DNA from: Nocardia sputorum
GTDB lineage: Bacteria; Actinomycetota; Actinomycetes; Mycobacteriales; Mycobacteriaceae
Reading direction: 5' to 3'
Assembly: GCF_027924405.1 (NCBI RefSeq)
Contig: NZ_AP026978.1
Location: 3,286,001 to 3,350,000, forward strand
DNA: 64,000 nucleotides
In this document: in pieces, positions 51,633-57,940 of the stretch
Numbering within the stretch: the first letter of the stretch is position 1
How the letters are laid out: each line of letters opens with the position of its first letter
The notes under the pieces: generated by a model
The model's database searches: none
Told to the model about the DNA's origin: nothing
What the model saw: only the letters and a program-made list of their open reading frames with translations
Made by a program: the position numbers and the translations under genes

Positions 51633-51972
51633 CGCAAAGTCCTTCCACGTCCTCGGAACGGCTCGCCATCGACCGGGTGCGCTCGACGATCATCGGCGCC
51701 ATCGATTCCCACCACTGCGCCGGGGCGGGATCGTGGCGCGCCCGGACCGCGGCCGCCCACCAGGCCGCCGTGCCCGACACGGTCCAAGTCGCGGTGACCG
51801 TGTTCGTCTCGTCCTCGATCCAGGCCGGCGGGCTCACCAGGATTCGCTCCAGCGTCAATCCGCGTTCTCGTGCCGCGGGGGCGTACTCGTCGAGATAGGC
51901 GTCGATGAACGCCCGTGCGCTGCCGGGTCGGAGCACGACTCGGTCGATGATGTAAAGGGCTGGGTCGTCCAT
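51625..51972 (-). CDS. Small alpha-beta barrel (NIPSNAP/Dabb-like) hypothetical protein
   Basis: A 115-residue protein from the ATG at 51972, coding for ALYIIDRVVLRPGSARAFID then AYLDEYAPAARERGLTLERI and a Trp-rich middle (VSGTAAWWAAAVRARHD). The beta-alpha-beta pattern resembles NIPSNAP/Dabb domains. It is the first gene of a pair with the larger Dabb protein and its promoter has the steroid-cluster dyad, 51 bp upstream, shared with the divergent PadR gene. The -10 element is 7 bp from the ATG, so it may be leaderless. A small steroid-binding or isomerising partner is a guess. Confidence 0.72.
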   Translation of the reverse strand: MDDPALYIIDRVVLRPGSARAFIDAYLDEYAPAARERGLTLERILVSPPAWIEDETNTVTATWTVSGTAAWWAAAVRARHDPAPAQWWESMAPMIVERTRSMASRSEDVEGLCDV

Positions 51973-51979
51973 GGAACCG

Positions 51980-52068
51980 AACGTAGGCGCTGCCCCGGAA
52001 CCCGGCGGCTCGTCATCCCGGTGGCCGGGAGCCGCTGGCTCCGAATACTGTTCAACGGCTTGTAAGCT
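51980..52068. promoter_or_regulatory. Divergent steroid-cluster promoter (Dabb genes / PadR)
   Basis: One dyad, TCCCGGTGGCCGGGA (52016-52030), serves both directions. Leftward TACGTT (51985-51980) has its second base 39 nt from the dyad centre. Rightward TAAGCT (52063-52068) is at 41 nt. Both start codons follow their hexamers by only 7-8 bp. Confidence 0.6.
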
Positions 52069-52076
52069 GCACAATC

Positions 52077-52742
52077 GTGCCAGCCGACGTCGATTCCTAC
52101 CCCAACCTGCCCGCGACCAGCTGGGCCGTTCTGGGCATGTTGTCCTTCGGTGAGGAACTGACCGGCAACGATCTGAAGAAGTGGGCGGACTGGAGCATCG
52201 GCTTCTTCTATTGGAGCCCGTCGGTCAGTCAGGTCTACGCCGAGCTGAAGAAGCTCGAGGAGCTCGAGTTGGTGCGGTCCCGCCTGGTGACCGACGAAGG
52301 GGTGCGCGGGCGGCGGTTGTACGGCATCACCGATACGGGGTTGCGCGCGCTGCGGAACTGGTCTCGGAACGCCGGGGTGGACATGCCGGTGCTCAAACAC
52401 GGTGTGATGCTGCGCCTGTGGATGGGTCACCTGCACGACCCCGAGCACCTGAAGCGGATCGTGCGGACGCACATCGACAACTTGCGCGAGCAGGCGAACC
52501 GGGCCGCCGTGCACGCCGACCGGTCGGAGCCGGAGCCGGGGTGGGCGTTCACCGAGATGAGTCTGCGGTGGGCGCAGCGTCATTTCGAGGCAGAGATCGC
52601 GCTGGCCGAACAGTTGCTGGCCGATATCGACGAGGCGGCCGCGCGTTATCGTGAGCTGGCCGTCCGCGACGAGAACGATCTTCCGGTTCCCCGTCATCCT
52701 GGGGTCTGGCGCACGGTAGGGGAGGATTCCGCGAAGAGCTGA
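52077..52742 (+). CDS. PadR family transcriptional regulator
   Basis: A 221-residue protein: SWAVLGMLSFGEELTGNDLK, a winged helix with SQVYAELKKLEELELVRSRL, GVRGRRLYGITDTGLRAL and a long C-terminal helical (Vir_act_alpha_C) region for dimerisation. PadR proteins sense phenolic or lipophilic compounds. GTG 52077 is the only sensible start and the promoter geometry suggests a leaderless transcript. It sits under the same dyad as the catabolic genes, so it belongs to the regulon and might give feedback control. Confidence 0.88.
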   Translation: MPADVDSYPNLPATSWAVLGMLSFGEELTGNDLKKWADWSIGFFYWSPSVSQVYAELKKLEELELVRSRLVTDEGVRGRRLYGITDTGLRALRNWSRNAGVDMPVLKHGVMLRLWMGHLHDPEHLKRIVRTHIDNLREQANRAAVHADRSEPEPGWAFTEMSLRWAQRHFEAEIALAEQLLADIDEAAARYRELAVRDENDLPVPRHPGVWRTVGEDSAKS

Positions 52743-52757
52743 GTTCCGGTTCGCGGT

Positions 52758-52779
52758 GGCTGAGCTCTGGTGCTCAGCC
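52758..52779. terminator. Hairpin between convergent padR and iclR genes
   Basis: GGCTGAGC (52758-52765) pairs perfectly with GCTCAGCC (52772-52779) over a 6-nt loop. It overlaps the IclR stop and follows the PadR stop by 15 bp, so it may terminate both. Confidence 0.55.
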
Positions 52780-53550
52780 TTCGGCGAGCACGCTGGGGGC
52801 GGTCGGCAGTGACCGCAGGATGTTGCGGCGCTGCAGCGTAGGGGTGACTCGGCCGCCGGCGGTCATACTGCGCCAGATGGCATGTGCGGCAAGCTGGACC
52901 GGGGCGGTCATCCGGCTGTCGAAGCTCATCCGGCTGAGCGGTCCGCAGATCGACACGGCGGTCGTCGCCTCACCGACCGGCCCGATCGGTGCGGCGATAC
53001 AGCCGAATCCGTGCAGCGCGCCGTTGCGTTCGACGGCGTATCCGAGTTCCCGGGTGAGCGCGCTGCCGGGCTCGTCTCGGCCGGCGAAGGCGAGCAGGAC
53101 CTTGCCGAGCGCCGACTTCGAGGCAGGCAACCTGCCTCCGACACGGGTCGGCACGTGGGCGGCAAGGCGTCCGCCGATCTTGTCCAGATACACGACGTCG
53201 TCCCCATCGAGCACCGCAAGATGCACGACCATGCCGGTGGCTCGATAGAGGTGCTGCAGGTGCTCGCCGGATGCCGCGTGCACCCGGTCTTGATGGACGG
53301 CGAGCGACCCGAGCTCGACGAGACGGATACCGAGGCTGTAGTTGCGACCCTCCCGCCGAAGCCACCGCAGCTGGACCAACCGGTCCAGCATCCGGTGGGC
53401 GGAGGAGCGCGGCAGGCCGGTACGGGAGACGACCTCCGTCAGGCCGAGGCTGTCGCGTCCGTCGAACGCGTCGAGGACGAGCGACAGCCGGTCGAGAAGG
53501 GCGCTGGGGGTAGTCGCCTCACTGGGCCGCATGTCCTGCGCGATCGTCAT
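52774..53550 (-). CDS. IclR family transcriptional regulator
   Basis: A 258-residue IclR protein: LLDRLSLVLDAFDG, LTEVVSRTGLPRSSAHRMLD and RLVQLRWLRREGRNYSLG (winged helix), then an effector domain (LPASKSALGKVLLAF, HGFGCIAAPIGPVGEATTAV). Its DNA-recognition helix, SRTGLPRSSAHR, is identical to that of the IclR at 36848 over these residues, so the two may read the same or similar operators. It is a second candidate for the regulator of the 15-bp dyad. Its own upstream gap contains ATTTC-N6-GAAAT (53594-53609). Confidence 0.9.
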   Translation of the reverse strand: MTIAQDMRPSEATTPSALLDRLSLVLDAFDGRDSLGLTEVVSRTGLPRSSAHRMLDRLVQLRWLRREGRNYSLGIRLVELGSLAVHQDRVHAASGEHLQHLYRATGMVVHLAVLDGDDVVYLDKIGGRLAAHVPTRVGGRLPASKSALGKVLLAFAGRDEPGSALTRELGYAVERNGALHGFGCIAAPIGPVGEATTAVSICGPLSRMSFDSRMTAPVQLAAHAIWRSMTAGGRVTPTLQRRNILRSLPTAPSVLAEG

Positions 53551-53641
53551 GCGCTGACTCCTTTGTCACTATCACCAGTGCTCTGACGTGGCTATTTCTA
53601 TTAGGAAATCCTGCCACACCGCCCTTGATATGTGAAGCGGA

Positions 53642-54877
53642 TCACGAAGGAAGGTCAAGTGGCGCCCTGGTACCGGCTCCCCGTCGGTCGGTTGCCAGTG
53701 GGCACCGCGTGCCGGTGAAGATGCTGGCCGCACACAGGTTGCAGTGGATGCACAGCGATTTCTTCGACGACTCCGACTGGATACGGTTGATCAGATCCGG
53801 CTCGCGGAGCAGGGCGCGGGCCATGGCCACGAACTCGAACCCGTCGTCCATCGCGGCGTTCATTCCCGCGAGATCGGTGATGCCGCCGAGTAGGACGAGT
53901 GGCATATCGAGTTCGTCGCGGAACTGGCGTGCGTAGTCGTGGAAGTAGAGCGGTTCGTAGGGATAGTTCCGGAATACCATCTTCCCGAATAGCTTCATGC
54001 CCAGCTTGACCAGGCCGCGCTGGGTCTCGGCCATCTCGCGCACCGGCACGTCACCCCGGAACAGGTACATCGGATTCAGCAGTGAGGAGCCGCCGGTGAG
54101 TTCCAGCGCGTCGACATAACCGTCGCGCTCGATCATCTGCGCGACGGCAAGGGATTCGTCGAGCCACAGGCCGCCGGGGACGCCGTCGGCCATGTTCATC
54201 TTCGCCAGTACCGCGATTCGCCCGTCGGCGGCCTCGCCGACCGCCCGCAGGATGCGTCGGGCGAACCGCGCTCTATTGGCGAGCGAGCCGCCCCATTCGT
54301 CCTTGCGGCGGTTGATGTTCGGGCTGAGGAACGAGCTGGCCAGGTAGTTGTGCCCGAGGTGGACCTCCACCGCGTCGAATCCCGTTTCGATCGCGTGCCG
54401 GGTGGCCTGGGCGTGGGCGTCGATGATCCGGTGGATGTCGTCCTCGGTGGCGGCCCGGTCGAGGCTCATCGACAGCGGGTTGGGCCGGGTCGACGGGGCC
54501 AGGGACGGCAGGCCGGTGGAACGCGAGTTGGCAACCGGCCCTGCGTGTCCGATCTGTGCCGAGATCGCGGCACCGGTGGCGTGTACGGCGTCGGTGAGCT
54601 TGCGCAGACCTGGCAGTGCCTCGGGCCGCCAATAGATCTGGTCTCTTTCGGTGCGCCCTTCGGGTGACACGGCAAGGTAGGCGACCGTCGTCATGCCGAC
54701 CCCGCCCTCGCCGACCGCGACGTGGAAGTCGATCAGCGCGTCGGTGACCAAAGCGTCGGTCGTTACTCCCTCGAAAGTCGCGGACTTGATGATCCGGTTG
54801 CGCAACCGCACCGGACCGAGCGAGGCGGGTGCGAGAGGATCCGGCCGGGCGAATGGGGTGGCGGAGGAGGCGGTCAT
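53642..54877 (-). CDS. NADH:flavin oxidoreductase, Old Yellow Enzyme family
   Basis: A 411-residue FMN-binding TIM-barrel protein: LAPASLGPVRLRNRIIKSAT, AISAQIGHAG, FDAVEVHLGHNYLASSFLSP (catalytic His-x2-Asn variant), a WGGSLANRARF segment, and FEFVAMARALLREPDL. The C-terminal CIHCNLC and a Cys 9 residues on recall the iron-sulfur motif of larger dienoyl-CoA reductases, but the spacing is altered and the FAD/NADPH domain is absent. It probably reduces an enone, such as a Delta4-3-keto or Delta1 steroid bond. Coupled by ATGA behind a TetR gene. Confidence 0.88.
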   Translation of the reverse strand: MTASSATPFARPDPLAPASLGPVRLRNRIIKSATFEGVTTDALVTDALIDFHVAVGEGGVGMTTVAYLAVSPEGRTERDQIYWRPEALPGLRKLTDAVHATGAAISAQIGHAGPVANSRSTGLPSLAPSTRPNPLSMSLDRAATEDDIHRIIDAHAQATRHAIETGFDAVEVHLGHNYLASSFLSPNINRRKDEWGGSLANRARFARRILRAVGEAADGRIAVLAKMNMADGVPGGLWLDESLAVAQMIERDGYVDALELTGGSSLLNPMYLFRGDVPVREMAETQRGLVKLGMKLFGKMVFRNYPYEPLYFHDYARQFRDELDMPLVLLGGITDLAGMNAAMDDGFEFVAMARALLREPDLINRIQSESSKKSLCIHCNLCAASIFTGTRCPLATDRRGAGTRAPLDLPS

Positions 54878-55533
54878 GGGGAAACTCCCTGTGTGGGTTG
54901 GGATTTCTGGGGCGCAAGTCGGTCGTGCGGGATCGTCACGGGCGCGTGGATGTCCATCCACCGCAGCATCTCCTCGACCGCGTCGGCGCAGTCGCCTTGG
55001 GCGCCGGCGTCGGCCCACTCGATCAAGGCGGCGAAAGCCGCCGCCTGATACGCGGTGGCCAGCGCTCGGCAGATGGCTGCGGGGGCATCAGGGAGCCGGC
55101 TCGCGATATAGCGCGCCAGCGTCTCGATCCAGGGGCGGTAGGCCAGCGGTGCGGTGGCGGCGAGTTCGGGCTCGGAGGAGATCAGGCGCAGCCAGTCGGG
55201 CGCAACGCGCCGGACCCGAGGTTCATGCGAGACCGACTCGACGATGGCGGAGCGGATGACGAGCGAGAGCTCACCGGCGCGGGGGGCGTTGTCGAGGGCG
55301 TCTTGTAGCCGCGCCGTCGCCGGTTCCACGCCGAGCCAGGCGATTTCCGACCGCGACGAGAAGTGACGCAACAAGGTCCGTGTGCTGATTCCCGTGGCGC
55401 GCGCGAGATCGCTCCAGCTCGTCGAAGCGTAGCCGCGTTCGGACCACAGGCGCAGCGCGCTTTCGGCGACGGCCGAGCTGTCCAGTACCGAGGGTCGGCC
55501 GCGTCCACGAGAAACGGAGATCTGATCGGTCAC
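54874..55533 (-). CDS. TetR family transcriptional regulator
   Basis: A 219-residue TetR from GTG 55533: RGRGRPSVLDSSAVAESALR, LWSERGYASTSWSDLARATG and ISTRTLLRHFSSRSEIAW, then a C-terminal domain typical of mycofactocin/actinobacterial TetRs. Translationally coupled to the Old Yellow Enzyme gene and divergent from the 3alpha-HSD-like SDR; it probably controls both. The 88-bp gap includes TTTGGCGAAGTGTGTCAATA, near a GCGCC half-site, but no convincing full palindrome. The common dyad is absent here, so this pair is regulated separately. Confidence 0.88.
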   Translation of the reverse strand: MTDQISVSRGRGRPSVLDSSAVAESALRLWSERGYASTSWSDLARATGISTRTLLRHFSSRSEIAWLGVEPATARLQDALDNAPRAGELSLVIRSAIVESVSHEPRVRRVAPDWLRLISSEPELAATAPLAYRPWIETLARYIASRLPDAPAAICRALATAYQAAAFAALIEWADAGAQGDCADAVEEMLRWMDIHAPVTIPHDRLAPQKSQPTQGVSP

Positions 55534-55621
55534 TGCGACAGCCCACCATTTTTGGCGAAGTGTGTCAATATTGCGCCGCAGTCGATCGTCGATGCTGGAA
55601 CAGCGGAAAGCAGGTGCTCTG

Positions 55622-56473
55622 GTGGGTGTTTATGTCGTTACCGGGTCGGCCTCCGGGATGGGACGAGCCGTGGTGGACAAGTTGCGCGGCAGTGGGCACA
55701 CCGTGGTCGGAGTCGATCTCCGGGACGCCGAGATCGTCGCCGACCTGTCCACGGCGCAGGGGCGGCGCGCGGCCGTCGACGGTGTACTCGCCGTGGTGGA
55801 CGGGCGGTTGGACGGCGCCGTTCTCGCGGCGGGAGTCGGCCCAGTTCCCGGCGCAGAACGGCCGCGGCTCATCTACGAGGTGAACTATCGCGGGGTGGTG
55901 GAGTTGCTCGAGGGCTGGCGGTCGGCGCTGGCTGCGGCGACCGAGGCCAAGGTGGTCGTTTTCGGCAGCAACGCGACCACCACGACGCCCGCGGTGCCCA
56001 GCCGGGCGATCCGCTCGCTGTTGGCCGGCGACGTCGACACAGCATTACGAGCGATCCGCATCTTCGGCAAGAACGCGCCCGCCCTCGCCTACGCGGCCTC
56101 CAAGATCGCGGTGACTCGCTGGGTGCGGCGCCACGCTGTGACAGCCGGGTGGGCGGGTGCGGGAATCCGGCTCAATGTGCTGGCTCCGGGCGCCGTGCTG
56201 ACCCCGCTACTGGAGCAGCAACTCGCCACGCCCGCCGAAGCCGAGGCGATCCGCCGGTTCCCGATACCGATCGGCGGATTCGGCGACGCAGGCGATCTCG
56301 CCGAGTGGGCTGTGTTCATGCTGTCCGGCTCCGCGCGCTTCCTCTGCGGAAGCGTGGTGTTCGTCGACGGGGGTAGCGACGCGTACTTCCGGGCCGACGA
56401 CTGGCCGCGCGCCGTCCCGCTGCGCAGGCTCCCCGGTTACCTGCGGCGCTTCGGCGGTTCCGGCACTCGCTGA
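55622..56473 (+). CDS. 3alpha-hydroxysteroid dehydrogenase/carbonyl reductase-like SDR
   Basis: A 283-residue SDR from GTG 55622; an earlier in-frame start at 55562 would add 20 residues without homology. VYVVTGSASGMGRAVVDKL, short second half-Rossmann (GVDLRDAEIVADL), LAAGVG in place of NNAG and LAYAASKIAVTRWVRRHAVT. The truncated nucleotide-binding region, the long insert before the catalytic YAASK (FGKNAPALAY), and GIRLNVLAPGAVLTPLL with VFVDGGSDAYFR resemble Comamonas 3alpha-HSD/carbonyl reductase. It would oxidise a 3alpha-hydroxyl to the 3-ketone required by KstD. Divergent from a TetR/OYE pair. Confidence 0.85.
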   Translation: MGVYVVTGSASGMGRAVVDKLRGSGHTVVGVDLRDAEIVADLSTAQGRRAAVDGVLAVVDGRLDGAVLAAGVGPVPGAERPRLIYEVNYRGVVELLEGWRSALAAATEAKVVVFGSNATTTTPAVPSRAIRSLLAGDVDTALRAIRIFGKNAPALAYAASKIAVTRWVRRHAVTAGWAGAGIRLNVLAPGAVLTPLLEQQLATPAEAEAIRRFPIPIGGFGDAGDLAEWAVFMLSGSARFLCGSVVFVDGGSDAYFRADDWPRAVPLRRLPGYLRRFGGSGTR

Positions 56474-56510
56474 CCCGGATCCTCTTTTCCGGCGCTTCCG
56501 CCACCGATTG

Positions 56511-56525
56511 TCCCGGTCACCGGGA
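56511..56525 (+). promoter_or_regulatory. Steroid-cluster dyad (ABC transporter operon)
   Basis: TCCCGGTCACCGGGA, a perfect inverted repeat (TCCCGG-TCA-CCGGGA), 141 bp from the transporter start. Downstream CATAAT (56558-56563) is an acceptable -10, with its second base 41 nt from the dyad centre. Confidence 0.55.
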
Positions 56526-56658
56526 AGTGCCCTTCGGGGACGGCGGCGGAGTGCGCACATAATTCTCCGCCCACATCGGCAGTGATGTGGCTCACGCGAG
56601 GACCTTTTCGTCGGGACGACCCGGTGCGGCCTCGCCTTCGGAGAAGGAGAACCAGATC

Positions 56659-57903
56659 ATGAGACTTGGTGGTCTGAGTCGTCACCGGCGCGCCATCGCC
56701 GGCATCGGCGCGGCAGTCCTGTTCACCGCGCTCGCGGCGACGGGCTGCGCCGGCGATGACGAGTCGAACAACAGCGCGGTGGCCGGTGCGTCGACCACGG
56801 CACTCCCGGACAAGCCTGCGACGGGCACGCCGGTGCGTATCGGCTTCGTATCGACCGAGGGCGGCGCCGTGGTGTCGCTGCCGCAGATGCGTGCGGGCGC
56901 CGAGGCCGCCGTGGCTTACCTGAACAAGAACGCGGGCGGCATCGCGGGCCACCCGATCGACCTCGTGGTGTGCAAGCAGCAGGAAGAGCCGACTTCGGCG
57001 ACGAAATGCGCGAACCAGTTCGTCGAACAGAAGGTGGCCGCCGTGCTGTCCCCCGGCACCTCACAGGGCGTCACCATCCTGCCGATCGTCGCCGGTGCGG
57101 GAATTCCCTACATCACCCTCAACGGTGTCTCCCCGCAGGAGCTGACCTCGCCCGATTCCGCGGCGCTGTCCGCCGGCCTGCCCGGCACCGTGACGGCGAT
57201 GGCCACCGCGGCCAAGAGCAAGGGGATGAAGACCTTCACCTTGTTCGTGAGCGACGGTGGCGGCACCGCCGCCCTGATCGAGGCGATGGGCGGTCCGATC
57301 TTCCAGGCCGTCCAGGTGGGACTGAAGGTGGTGCCGATCCCGCTCGGCGTCCCGGATCCGACGCCGCTGGTCACCTCGGGGTTGTCCGGGAAGCCGGACG
57401 GAGTCAGCGTTGTCGCCGACGCGGGCACATGCGCTTCGGTGTACAAGGCGATCCAGACCACCGACGCGAGCGTGCAGAAGGTCTACATCCCGGTCTGCCT
57501 GGACCCGATGGTCACCGAAATCATCGGAATGAACGCGGTGGCGGGCAGCATCGGTATCACCGCGACGGACTATCTGTCGGATCGGCCGGATTCGGTGCTC
57601 TACCGCTCGGTGCTGCAGACCTACGCGCCCAAGGAAACGGTGACCGGCGCGGCGTCGACCGGCTACCAGGTCGTCATGGCGGTGGCCCAGGCCATCGGCG
57701 GCATTCAGGGCGAGGTGAACGCGGCGAGCATCAAGGAGGCGCTGCGGTCGGCGAAGAGCGTCGAGATGCCCGCCGGCGGCGGCGTCACATTTGCCTGCGA
57801 CGGCACCGCCGTGCCCATGATGCCGTCCATCTGTTCGCGCCAGATGCTGATCGGCGAACTCAACGATCAGGGCGTTCCGGTGAACCTCGAGGTGACCGGC
57901 TAG
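56659..57903 (+). CDS. ABC transporter substrate-binding lipoprotein (LivJ type)
   Basis: A 414-residue periplasmic-binding-fold protein (type I, branched-chain amino acid family). RRAIAGIGAAVLFTALAATG then Cys forms a lipoprotein signal with lipobox AATGC. The mature part begins with VRIGFVSTEGGAVVSLPQMR, then AAVAYLNKNAGGIAGHPI and KCANQFVEQKVAAVLSPGTS. The ATG at 56659 follows GAAGGAG. It should deliver a ligand to the fused permease-ATPase encoded 37 bp downstream. Family members bind amino acids, amides, aromatic acids or steroid-derived acids; the promoter dyad argues for an acid from this pathway. Confidence 0.92.
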   Translation: MRLGGLSRHRRAIAGIGAAVLFTALAATGCAGDDESNNSAVAGASTTALPDKPATGTPVRIGFVSTEGGAVVSLPQMRAGAEAAVAYLNKNAGGIAGHPIDLVVCKQQEEPTSATKCANQFVEQKVAAVLSPGTSQGVTILPIVAGAGIPYITLNGVSPQELTSPDSAALSAGLPGTVTAMATAAKSKGMKTFTLFVSDGGGTAALIEAMGGPIFQAVQVGLKVVPIPLGVPDPTPLVTSGLSGKPDGVSVVADAGTCASVYKAIQTTDASVQKVYIPVCLDPMVTEIIGMNAVAGSIGITATDYLSDRPDSVLYRSVLQTYAPKETVTGAASTGYQVVMAVAQAIGGIQGEVNAASIKEALRSAKSVEMPAGGGVTFACDGTAVPMMPSICSRQMLIGELNDQGVPVNLEVTG

Positions 57904-57940
57904 CCCGCCCGGCACCGGTGTACGGCCAGGGAGATCAGCC

